From: Stropharia rugosoannulata
Taxonomy: Eukaryota > Basidiomycota > Agaricomycetes > Agaricales > Strophariaceae
Assembly (NCBI GenBank): GCA_028532985.1
Contig: JANCIK010000002.1
Location: 3,844,001 to 3,908,000 of the forward strand
DNA length: 64,000 nucleotides
Reading direction: 5' to 3'
The notes beneath the pieces are model-generated. The model had not been told where the DNA came from. It worked only from the letters and a program-made list of their open reading frames with translations, and did not search any database. The position numbers and the translations under genes were made by a program. The number at the start of each line of letters is the position of its first letter. The stretch's first letter is position 1. This document shows, in pieces, positions 8,264-20,702 of this stretch.

Positions 8264-9690
8264 TGACAGGCCTGCGTTTACACCAAGGCTGTAAGTGGCC
8301 ACAGCGGGCGGTTGGGGCTGGAGTGCAGGGGTACAGCGGAACGGTGACTAGCCTGGTCAGCCGTCTCAGCGCTCAGCGCGTGCATCACAAATCATCACGC
8401 GTGTGCTCAGCGGGCGGTTGTGTGGGGGCTCAGCGGACTGTACCAGCCATAAGTACACAGTTGAAGGACCCGGAATAACTGCCAGCGGGGCACATAACAG
8501 TTACTGTCTTCTCAGCGGAAGGCAGGAGTACAGCTGAGCGAGAAATATCAAAGGCGACGAGCAGGACTGTGTGTAGACGGTGTCCCAAAGGGGGCTCAGC
8601 GGAACACATCACGAAGGCGAGATTTGCCTAAGTCCACTCGTCAGGTGACCGTGGCGCACGCGCTGGAGCGTGTGATGCCCGAGGGAATGAATAATGCACA
8701 CAGCACAGACTCCGCTGGGGAACTTTGGCAGCGGTAACCAGATCTCAATAACCCAGAAGGAATCGCTCAGCGGGGTTCACTGGCGTCTCTCGGCGGAGGC
8801 TGGCAACACAACGAGGTCAGGTCGCGCTCAGCAGGGTAGTCATCAAAACGCCCAGCGGAGGCACATGCGCTCAGCGGGCCTTTGGTCCGGCGTTGCTAGT
8901 ATTTACTCTCCACCTAAATTAGTACACAGCGCGCGTCTATATAAACTTGTAATTGTAACTACAGAAATCAAGCAATTGTCTACCCACTAGATCTGTGTGT
9001 TGGGCTTCGTCCCAGACCGTCAGTGGGCTGTGTTTAGCTTTTGTTAGGGTCTTTACTGTGAAGTGTATTGTGAATCATAGAAGTTTTGGATAGCTTCTGG
9101 CCACCGGGTCATTTGGAGAGCTCGGCGGGGAGTCAGTGCAACCGTGTACGAAAACTCGCGCTGTAGCGTTTTGTGAATTGAGACTGCACCACCGGGTGAA
9201 CGAGGTTCTGGATAGCCTCAGCGGAATAGGACTTTGGACAGTTCCAGCGGAACGACTTTGGATAGTCAGCGGAGCGAGGCACAATTGGGAATACCAGCTT
9301 GTGTGAGCATCTGCATCGGTCACCGGACCTCAAACCCACTCAGCGGAATAAGCCCCGCGGAGCCACCATCAAAGCTATACATTACTATCGATACCCTGCT
9401 CTCAGCGGAGGTTGCCCAGACATTAATCTGAGACTTCTAGAATTAAACCCCTCCTTAAAACGAACTTGCAGGCACTGTACAGCGGACTTCGGGACTGAAC
9501 TCACGAGACTCTTAAAACATCACAGTCCGCTCAGCGGAGAGGACCAGGAGAAGCGTAGACATCTATAATCCGCTTAGCTGAAGAGCGTCGCTCGATCTAA
9601 GGGATAGGATCTCGCTCCGCTGGGGTTGTGTGTGTTGTGTTTCTTGTGATTCGAGTCTAGCCCCGCGGCAGACCTCTCAGCGTGCTCACC
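8264..9690 (+). mobile_element. Probable LTR with TATA box
   Basis: The tract begins with TG right after a polypurine run and has no long coding frame. It contains a good core promoter, TATATAAA at 8938-8945, and is the densest part of the island for the CTCAGCGG octamer (about ten copies). Those are the expected parts of a U3-R-U5 LTR of about 1.4 kb. The end is uncertain: CA dinucleotides near 9670 and 9687 are candidates, and no matching 5' LTR is in the window. A non-LTR regulatory region remains possible. Confidence 0.45.
8938..8945 (+). promoter_or_regulatory. TATA box of the LTR-like tract
   Basis: TATATAAA lies in the middle of the putative LTR, with a non-coding leader-like stretch downstream. 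It would start a + strand transcript that either re-enters the element or, from a 3' LTR, reads into the G/T-rich tract at 9.7-12.0 kb. Confidence 0.5.
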
Positions 9691-10133
9691 GTGGAATTCA
9701 ACCTGGAGTGATTATCCGACTTATTGACTGTGCGACAGGGCCGTTGCCACTGAATTGGCCCATTGACGGGTATCTTGGTAGTCTCGAGGGTCCCACTCGT
9801 TGGGAGTGGGAGTTTGTGTCCTTTCGGGTGGCCCCGCGGTCGGGGCCGAGCCACAATTACCCTAACTCATTGTCTTTGCGGGTGCCTATCCGGTGCCTTA
9901 GTGCGGCAGTCATCTGGCAGTGGGTCAGGGAGATGTGTTATCACGGGGTGGTGCCCATGTATTTGTATGCACGGTCAATGCGGCGCACGTCAGCCATAGG
10001 GGGTGGGAGCCAGACCTCTATTTCTCTTGCCCCTCCTGAGTTTAGCAGTGAGGGAGGGGCTACGGCATCAGTGGGAACTTTTACGGTTATCAGTGGGTGT
10101 TCCAGACAGTCGCAGGATAGTTTATATGTGTAG
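9630..10133 (+). pseudogene. Open frame of 168 codons without ATG, unknown
   Basis: This is an open frame with no ATG near its left end. The first in-frame Met lies well inside, in REMCYHGVVPMY. Its left part overlaps the end of the LTR-like tract. The content is protein-like (LPLNWPIDGYLG, RWEWEFVSFRV, YPNSLSLRVPIRC) and rich in G, S and aromatic residues, with no motif I can name. It could be a remnant of a longer frame, or an exon whose start lies elsewhere. I would not treat it as an active gene on this evidence. Confidence 0.3.
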
Positions 10134-10661
10134 TAGTCTGGGGGATTATTGGTATGCCTGTTGATGTTGTGTCCGGCTGGCAACTGTTCTTCCATGAGGG
10201 GATCTGCTTAGTCCTTATAGGGTATTGTTCGTCTTGTGTTTCGCTAGATAGGTGGGCATAGCTCCATGCCCCTGTTTGGGTTGGGGGCGATTAAGGTGGG
10301 TCGATGGCATAGGCTGCACCTTACTTTGCTAGCATGCAGGGTTGGCGCTGGGGTGCTAGTAGGGTTCGCTTGATTTGTCTTTATTTGCGCATACGGGGGC
10401 CTGGGGGTGGTATCTCAGCTATTTAAGGGGGGGTTGCAGTGGTGAGGACGCTCAGTCGGAAGTCCTGTTATATTCCATCTAAGGTGTTTGGTATTCCATT
10501 GGTGCGTAGGCAATTGGGCAGAGATCTTTGCCTGGTACTTGTTAAATGCTGATTATTTGTTTTGGTGTCAGTCGCAGTATCAGGGATAAGCCAGTATGGA
10601 TATGTCCCTCATGAGGGGGGGTACTACTCGGGAGGGGGGGTGAGTGTAGTTACTGGCCTTT

Positions 10662-11474
10662 GTGCCTCTGGTTCATGGAGGTATTAACAGAAAGCTAATT
10701 AGGTATATTGCATCCCTATGGCAGCCTCCTACGTCTCAGCCAGAACTGGGGGGTGCCAGTTACTTGTCTGCTGACGATGGGGGTCGGCTCCTTATTTATG
10801 CAAATTTAAGGGCTCAGGCGTCTGAGATTCGAAGTCGCGGTGTCAGCGGGGAAGACGTGACTGTTCTGCGAGAGTGGTGGGCGGCTGCATTTCCTCCCAT
10901 TTTACAGGGCGACGGGGCGCGCGTTCGCGTGGGTGCTGGGGTCATTCTGCGTAAACGAGGCGTACTTCGGCCGGAGGGTGTGCCGGCTCGTCCCAGTGCT
11001 TTGGAGCTTGCCGACTACCGCGCTAACATAGGGGGGGTTCTGGCCATCAATGAGGGGTGGGTAGAGTTTTCTCTTAGCATGAGGGTCAGTCCTCTGCCAC
11101 AACTTCGGCTTGTGGCATCCATATGCGTGCCCATCGAGTGGGTAGACCTAGGGGGGTACAGGAGGGCTTTGTATCGATTTGCCCCTCCCCCGCGTTTGGA
11201 CATTAATGTGGCTCCTATCAGCGGGTTTTCCACTATTGGTCTCCCTCGCATCACGGCCCTGCTTGCCCGGCAGGACGTCTTTGGCCCGGGGCATCGGGTC
11301 AAAGTTGTATGGGAGCGGAATTCCGGCTTGGCAGGTGGGGTTGCTGTGTGTTCGGCTCTCGAGACGGCTCTTGCTCTCGGGCGCCTGCATGGTTCTCTAC
11401 CTCCGTACGTGGATGACGTGCGGGAATGGGGACATAGGTTACTTAGTGGCCTAGGGGTTCTGTCAGGGGAGTAG
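10662..11474 (+). pseudogene. Open frame of 271 codons without ATG, unknown
   Basis: This is the longest frame in the G/T-rich tract. An in-frame stop lies just before it and the first codon available is GTG. The first in-frame ATG is more than 120 codons in, so a complete gene is unlikely. The translation looks like real protein: alternating hydrophobic and charged segments (GGRLLIYANLRAQ, LREWWAAAFPPIL, RLVASICVPIEWVDLGG, RITALLARQDVFGPG) with many beta-strand-like stretches. I cannot assign a family. It may be a truncated or frameshifted gene, a viral-derived fossil, or an exon with an unseen upstream partner. Confidence 0.35.
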
Positions 11475-11709
11475 AGCAGGTGGGCAATTTCCATATATTT
11501 AGTATCCGTAGCTGATCGGATTACTCAGTACATGTGTGTCAGGTCGGGCGCTAACTATAGATAGTGGTCGGGGGGGTAGAATGTGTCCGAAGTACTCGTA
11601 ATCATATACACGTCATTCCCGATTCACCTGTTTCCACTGAGCTGCCTATGGAGGGTACGCAGCCTGCTGCTTATCGTTGGAGCATTCTGGGGAGTGGGGG
11701 GATTGTCTG

Positions 11710-12018
11710 ATGGCTCGTGCTGCCCCGTTCCAGGTTGATTATCTCTTTTCGAGTCGTCGTTGCTACGGCAGCGTCGACGGGGATTGTCTTGGGTCAGTCT
11801 TGACCGGGAAGGGCATGGAGGGGTGCACTCCTACCAGGTGGTCTGGGTTTTGGGGGGCTGCTGATGTCGCCTGGGTAGGAGAGGGCGGTGAGGTGCACCT
11901 CGTCGCTCTCCCCTACATTTTCCAGCCTGGTCTCGTCGTTATGACCCGTGAGAAAACACGAGGTACATGGTGGTACGAGTTTAAGGAGCCCCCCTCGAGG
12001 TTTACATTTCTTTCTTGA
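11710..12018 (+). CDS. Unknown 102-aa open frame, last in the G/T-rich tract
   Basis: The frame starts at ATG 11710 (MARAAPFQVDYLFSS) and ends KEPPSRFTFLS. It is rich in Gly, Trp and Val, with no membrane helix and no recognised motif. Its frame is open for about 11 more codons upstream. It shares the composition of the two frames to its left and may have been part of the same unit. Base composition returns to normal right after the stop. Confidence 0.3.
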   Translation: MARAAPFQVDYLFSSRRCYGSVDGDCLGSVLTGKGMEGCTPTRWSGFWGAADVAWVGEGGEVHLVALPYIFQPGLVVMTREKTRGTWWYEFKEPPSRFTFLS

Positions 12019-13645
12019 ATATGAATAGCATGTAGTAGTAGCTGCTATATTAAGCAATTTTAATACTAGATCATCCGCTTTACTGTCCTTATAAAAGTGT
12101 GAGGGCATTAAAATATCCAGGTTTACCTCTGTAAGCAAACAAACAAACCGATATGTAATGTCTTTACTTTTTTATAAGTTAGTATGTAGCACTCTGCATT
12201 TTCGTCGACCTTATACTTCGTCGGTGCGTCGCTGTGACTCTGTCTCGCTCGATAGAGCCGAGTTCCCTGTCTAATCATCTGCAAACATATGGAGGCTCCA
12301 CATATTCTTTGACTTCTTGCCTATCGTACTTTTCCTCTAGACAGTCCTAAGTAGGAAGGACGGCAAGCCTCGGCTATTTAAACGTATCGATCAAAACCAT
12401 GTGGTAGCCATGTAGAAGACTAAAAATAGCTAGGTTCCATGCCACGCGCAACGTTAAATTATCTTTGTTCTTCGCAGACAATCATACAGTTCTCAATCCC
12501 AGAAATAAACCATGTAAGTCATTAGATAGATGAGAGTCAGCTGGACCTCTAGAGCTCCTATTGGAACACAGGGATGTACGGTATTGGCGGGCTGGAATTT
12601 GGCGTTTGATTATTTATCACCTCATCAATACTTGAAGCCGCAGGCCTACCCGTGGACCGTGGTACTGTCATGACTACACTTTCAGCATCCAAACAAGCAT
12701 TTTCAAATACTACGGTACCGATGTAGCGGGCTACAAAATACTTATGTGGTCATACTTTAACCACCGTACGACTTGCGAAACAATACGATTACCGCACTGA
12801 AAGGCCGTCTTGTTGTTGAATATGCTGAGAAAGCCATGGGCGGCTTTAACGCATGTATGCCGCCTGTCCGACCTTGCGGACTCGCATGCTCGCTCCACCT
12901 TCTCGGAACCCGGCAGCGAGATTTGATCATATGTAGGTCCGGTGTTTTCAAAGCCTCCTAGTATGACATACATATGTACCGACATGAAAACAGGGTGTGT
13001 AATAAGACCAAGAATGTGTGAATAGAAGTACATACTTACGTGGCCGCTACACCCGTGCCAATAACGCGGTCCATAATACACCGATGCACGGTCATTAGTG
13101 AGCAAGATAATCTTGCGCAACTATTTATGACTAATGCTTGACCAGCACCGTGTACGTACGGCGAAGGGAGTACGTAAGTGAAGAATGAAGTGGGGAAAGG
13201 CAGGAATGGTTCTGATAGAACGCTGGGGATGGGGAACTGCGGGGAGATTGGGGAAGTACCCGCATACAGTATGTGTTCCCTGGGACATTTGGTGTGTTAT
13301 ACTTAGCATTGGTTGGAGTAACACAACCACTGTACTCGAGTAAGTCATCCAAGTCTTTTGAGTCCTTATTCATTACATTGGTCAGTGAGTTGCTTTTCCG
13401 GATATCTCAATCATCGATGCTTCAATAATTTACAATAAAGCACCGACTGAAGCGGCCATTAACAGTTGTTCAGACACAAGTGCATAAAAATTAGGGAGCA
13501 ACAACTTTGTTATTTACTGAACGTTTACAGAAGAATTACAACATCTTATGCTTAAGAAACCAAATATTTTGTGTTATTAACCTTTTCAAGAACCATAATC
13601 ACGACTTGTTGTGAGTCTGAAAGAGCGAGTTTTGTTTGGTAGCAT
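12019..13645. other. No gene recognised
   Basis: A 1.6-kb gap between the G/T-rich tract and the glucoamylase stop. A - strand open frame near 12731-13120 has one plausible donor but no coherent gene model. Nothing else is supported. Confidence 0.5.
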
Positions 13646-15872
<2,227 letters not shown>

Positions 15873-15932
15873 TGGAGTTGCTAGATTTGCTCGAACTCTT
15901 TGAACGATGGTAGTCCCCGTTTGATAGCTCTC

Positions 15933-15942
15933 CTTTTTATAT
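15933..15942 (-). promoter_or_regulatory. TATA box of the glucoamylase gene
   Basis: ATATAAAAAG on the - strand lies about 65 nt upstream of the ATG at 15872, at the usual fungal distance. The leader between them contains no other ATG. Confidence 0.6.
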
Positions 15943-18900
15943 GTTTTCGGAGGTGCCTACTTATCGCAAAGCCATACATCCGACCAAGTATTGAAAATAG
16001 TCCCGGAACAACCTTGAGGAATTTTTCAGGACAGATCGAGGCATTGACAGGCTGAACGCGTGGTGCCATAGTATACGAGTGCGAGCATGAGTCCGTCGCA
16101 ATGGGACTTGCTTTCCATAAGGCCGTAATACCGCTGCGCGTCTATGACCAGCAAGTAGCCCAGTTGGTCAAATGACACAATTGTGCTCCTTTAATGGCTC
16201 CGTGTGCCTTACAACGTGCTCTCTCAGTAAAGTTAGGTGCCGCGATGAGATGCAACTTCAAGCTATGCAATGGCGTGTATTTGCAGCATTACTCATCTTG
16301 CTGTTCCGGGTTGAATATGCCTACGAGCTATCGTTCGAGAGTTGCCGAGGTCTGTGTAATTCTGCGAGCGGAGTCCAGTTTTCTAACTTCTACTATGAAT
16401 GACACGAAGACGCCTCCCCTTGGCCTCCCCAGTAAATCAAATGTTGCACAATTTCCTGAGCGCCGGTAGAGGTATATGGATGAGGCATGTATTGTATGTA
16501 GCATGGAGGGACCGAACGACAGAGATGGGGCCGGAAGCAGGCCTACGTCTTGTGGCAAATATGCTGTGTCCTGGAGAAACAAACCAAAGAAAGAATCGTC
16601 ACATTTTGTTACTTAGATAATCAGTTGATCCCGGTTATTTATTACGCATTAGGAAGGTGCTGAACTGTGATCCTCAAATTATTATGCCGGTAAAAGAGCC
16701 TAGAGCTGGACACCTGCAGCTTTGCAAAACATATTTTTCTCTTATCTATGGATATCGTAACAACAGAGCACTTCTATCCCTCAACTTTTCGTACTTGCAA
16801 CGCGCTCACAATAATACGAACCGCAACTTGCTTCACAAAAGTGAGCCGAATTGCATTTACATCAAGGATTCTTAAGATTTATCTCAGAGTACTACTCGGC
16901 AGAATTAGCGTAACCAGTTTGAGCTTTTCACAGTCATCAAACGCGATTATCGTGAAGAATGCTGGCTTAGGATGTCCGAGGACATCCGACCACGAGTTTT
17001 CCAACAAAACAAAAGGGAGAATCATGAGAATGAAACACATATACATAGAGCTCCCAACAACTTTGTGACAACTCAAAATTCTATCAACTGCTCAGATGAC
17101 GCTACAGTACTGAGCAAGCTACAGCCGCTCTCAGACCGGATGCTGTTGGGTATTGTACATTGAGATGTTCCTTTGTCACGTCAACAGCGTGGTATGTACA
17201 TAATTATGGTATGCAGCGCTTCTTTTCATCGAAACTGTCCGCTGCGCGCGCAAAAGGTGCCGCTACCTCTACCGTTTACATCATTCGGATATGAATCTGG
17301 CGTATTCCGCTCGGACTGCACGATGTCAGCTGGTACAGTGCTTTGTCTTCCATACCTTGGATACATTGATTTGCATTTCTTACCGCTGCTTATAGACGTT
17401 TCTGCCCACTCCAACGGCACCCATCATCCTGTGAAGCGTGCCAATGGGTAAACCTCAGTATTATTATGACTAAAATATATTCTTACTTACTCAAGGAGTG
17501 TTATGCCTGAGCAACCTTCCTCCAAGCACGCTTCCTTTCATATCGGCGACTGCCGCAACTCAAATAGCTCGCTGCTCAGCAATTAGAAAACGTTCGTCAA
17601 CATGTAGGACTTGTAAATTTAAAACGGATTGAGACCATTGGAGAGCGACCCATCGGGAGCTGGAGCATGCGCAGCCCGACATCTCAAATTGCGAAGTACT
17701 CGGCTGACACCAGTCAGTTCCAGACACGTCGGATTATCTCTTGCCCTTCAATTGGTCCAGTAAAACAACTCTGCTCTCCACGAGTGAGTCGACATGTGAT
17801 ATACAAAACCTACTATTCTTATCTTCGGCGTCAACGGTGAGAGAACAGGAATATGTTACACTTCACTTCTGTGCCACGCTATTCATGAAGCCAGAGGCTA
17901 CTCCAGTCGGTTCTTTTGCCATGTTTTCTGCACTGCCGGTCCTAACTGGGAAGGCCGGCTGCTTCGCTTCGTTCTCGCGTGGCATGGATAGATGCGTGGT
18001 ACTTGCAGAACGTGGTCGATCGATTAGTGCCATGTGCGCTTGAGTTATGTCTAAGAATAGACTCGCTACGACCATGGACGTCGATAACGAGATTTAACGC
18101 CGAAATTGAGGCCGTTCTACGGCTACGGCTTACCAGGTAGGTCATGGTGGACCTCATACAGATCTATGCTGGTCGACGTGGTTTAGCGGCTGATAAATAT
18201 ATTTTTCGGGAATATCCTGAGCAGCGTGAGGGAACGGTAGGTAGACAAAAGAATTGCATTAGACCATCTGCCTCCATCTGAAAGTCCTTGTATTTTACAA
18301 ATTACTCTATGACAAAATGCGGAGATACTCTGCTATTTCCGTAATTTTTTTTTCTGGGCGGTGACCTTGGCTCCACATCCACCTGAACGACACGGGCCTC
18401 TGCAGACTTTAGCCAAGGATATTACCTTCTTACTCTGGTATCCTAGCGCAAATTAAAATGTGCGAACCAGTGACCACTGTATCTCTGATATAGAGAGACC
18501 AATGGGTAGCCGTCCATGCGCTTCTGACGCAGTCCTGAGTATGCGTCTGGATGCGGTCCGATACTTTGCGATACCGGGTGTGTTTGAAACGAGAACGGCT
18601 GAGTTCGGTCATAGACACTCAACTGGGGCTATGGGCGGTAGAAGACAGCCTGTTCTGATGATAATCAGTGGGGGCGGGGAAGTGACATTGCGGGGAGAGT
18701 GGGGTTGCAGAAGGGGGCCCGCCGTAGTTCTTTTCGTGGGGAGGGGATAACATTGGGATAGTGCGGATAGTGTGGGGAGCAGATCACCGTCCCTTCTTCT
18801 TGAGCGATCTGGTGGGAGTTTTTCTAGCAGCTAAAAGGAACATTCTTCGTGGTCATTCAAAAGTATGGAAGTCTTGACTGTCCTGATCTTGTTTGTGGTA

Positions 18901-20702
18901 TGTTTAGGCCCGGCATGTGCTGACTGGAGCTCTCTCACTGCGTCATACCGTCTGTTATATTATATCTTCTCTTTCTCTTCTGATATTTTTGACACAACGA
19001 ATGGACTTACGGAAATTATGGTTGGCAATTTTTACCGTTAGAACGGACTCAAGCGGTGCGAGAGGTCTTTGTTATTGTTTTGCTAGAGATGTAGAGTACG
19101 TATTGGAATTTATCTCAGAGTAAATGCATACACCCTTATTTGGTATTCCTCCAGTCACACTCTCACTAAATTGCACGTTTGTTCATTCAGGGGAGTAAGG
19201 GGAACAAGCAACCAGTTTAAACTTAAACAGCTTCATTACTGTCACCAAACACATTCCTTGCCAAAGACGTAAAACCAGCAGACAGCTCTATTGATATCGG
19301 TTGCCTTTGCTTTCAGTATTTACTATTTCTTGTAGATAAAAATGGCGGCTGCGTGACTTTAGAGCGATGACACGCACATAAGACAGCCGCATCGCTTCTA
19401 CGGTACAGATGGGCCAACAACGCGTCACATATGATACTTGCAAAACTCAACACTTATCGGAGCGCTATAGATGACAGATCTTGAAGGTTTTGGAATTTTA
19501 TAAGGCCAGTGTCAACGAGTACACTAGTAAGTGGATATTTGGGCCGGCAGTGCCATATTTGGCCCGGCAGTTCTATAAATAATTTCAAGACGTCCGTGGA
19601 CTTGGAAGTTTAGGATTTCAGGCAGTGAATATATTACGGTGGACTTGTAGAGCAGCTCAGCTTTGTCCGATAACCTGGGTATGTTCCGAGATGACGATGA
19701 GGATTGATATCACAAATGCTTGTGTTTCGCAGCCTTTCAAACGCAGCATGCTGCGTTTGTCTTTGTCCCTTGCAATGCTCTTGCAATGTTTTCAGGACAA
19801 TCTTCTCTGGGCTCTACCACCACCGCCTCTAAAATTTGCACATGTCATGACTTCAAGCTTATACCTTCCTACACTGCCCTGAGGCTTGAATATGTCCATT
19901 ATGGTTACGTCGTTCTACACCTTTATTAATTCGATCTTAAATATGAATGGTTATAGCTATGCGCACTGCTAGCTCTTTGTATTGTGCAGAGCCCATAAAG
20001 CGCAGTGTCATAAAAGATGTATGCCATGTTAAATCAATGCAATCAGTTTGCGATGAAGTATATAAGGGTGTATAGGCGTCTAAGTGGCTTCTCAAAATCT
20101 TTAATACAACAGATGACCGAGTCAAACGCATCTGTTAGAAAGGTCGGGTCAGTTAGAGCACCGATAGTGCATCAGTCAGCACAGCCGGCAACCAGAAGCC
20201 AGTGCGACGACAACGGCCGTTTTTGATCTTTGAAGGCGGTGCTCAAGGTCGTCAACGGCTGGCAAGAGTGCTCATCTACTGTGTCAGATGCCGTTGTGTG
20301 CGATCAGCTGATCACTTATCTTGCACTGTTCACTGTGTGGATGTAGTACGTGATGATCCGTCGAGAGTCTGGCTTGCAACTTGGCTGCCTACTTTGTCTA
20401 GAACATCAGGCAACGAGGACTGAGCGTGGACTGCTTTTGACTCTTGAGTCTTTCCGAACTCTTCTGGTCTACAGTATCGAATTTTGTTGACAACTCTTCT
20501 GCGATGCTATTGACAGACCCGTCACCATTTGCAGCGTCGTCTTGTACACTGTTATCACTGTCATACTTATGTTTAGAATTAGTAGGCAGAGCCTGGACTT
20601 CTGACATGAGAGAGTTAATGAACATTAATAAATAGGCGTGACATAGTGACGTCGTGATGAGGTACGGGGAAGTTGGGCCGGCACCTCTCAGCTCCTACCA
20701 TC
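15943..20702. other. 4.8 kb without a recognisable gene
   Basis: Only short overlapping open frames with no protein-like content are present on either strand. The glucoamylase regulatory region should occupy the left part. I find no terminal repeats or transposase remnants and cannot say what fills the rest. Confidence 0.5.

Larger units (their letters stand above)
548..9537 (+). repeat. Dispersed CTCAGCGG octamer
   Basis: Copies found by eye start near 548, 838, 1135, 2356, 2506, 2549, 2819, 4101, 4749, 4823, 5169, 5616, 6844, 8406, 8429, 8511, 8595, 8766, 8870, 9217, 9339, 9401 and 9530. Inverted copies start near 618 and 706. Most are followed by A or G, and many one-base variants (CAGCGGA, CTCAGTGG) lie between them. 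Spacing is irregular. Copies fall in pol, in exons, introns and promoters of the antisense genes, and in the LTR-like tract, in different reading frames, so no single peptide explains them. The rest of the window has only isolated hits, near 20763 and 23540. Function is unknown. Confidence 0.85.
1..9690 (+). mobile_element. Ty3/gypsy-type retroelement island, 3' part, with antisense gene cluster
   Basis: The tract starts inside pol (RNase H, then integrase on the + strand), runs through four - strand spliced genes, and ends in an LTR-like region with a polypurine tract and a TATA box. It is unified by a dispersed CTCAGCGG octamer that nearly disappears after about 9.7 kb. The 5' half of the element (gag, protease, reverse transcriptase, 5' LTR) would lie left of the window, so LTR identity cannot be tested here. 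The right boundary is inferred from where the octamer stops and base composition changes. It could be one giant element or two nested ones, because two hairpin/polypurine signals occur. Confidence 0.6.
9691..12018 (+). other. G/T-rich tract with intronless open frames
   Basis: The + strand abruptly becomes G/T-rich with many G runs, unlike both neighbours. It holds three long open frames (listed separately) with short frames between them, for example 35-36-codon ATG frames near 10154 and 10267. No fungal intron pattern is seen. The look is of a captured, compact coding unit beside a retroelement, such as reverse-transcribed viral or cellular RNA, or of a decayed part of the element itself. 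I recognise no homologue, so this is a description rather than an identification. Confidence 0.4.

Noticed and set aside
12731..13120. - strand frame of 129 codons with a possible donor inside
   Set aside because: Trial splices hit a stop straight after the join and no family resemblance appeared.
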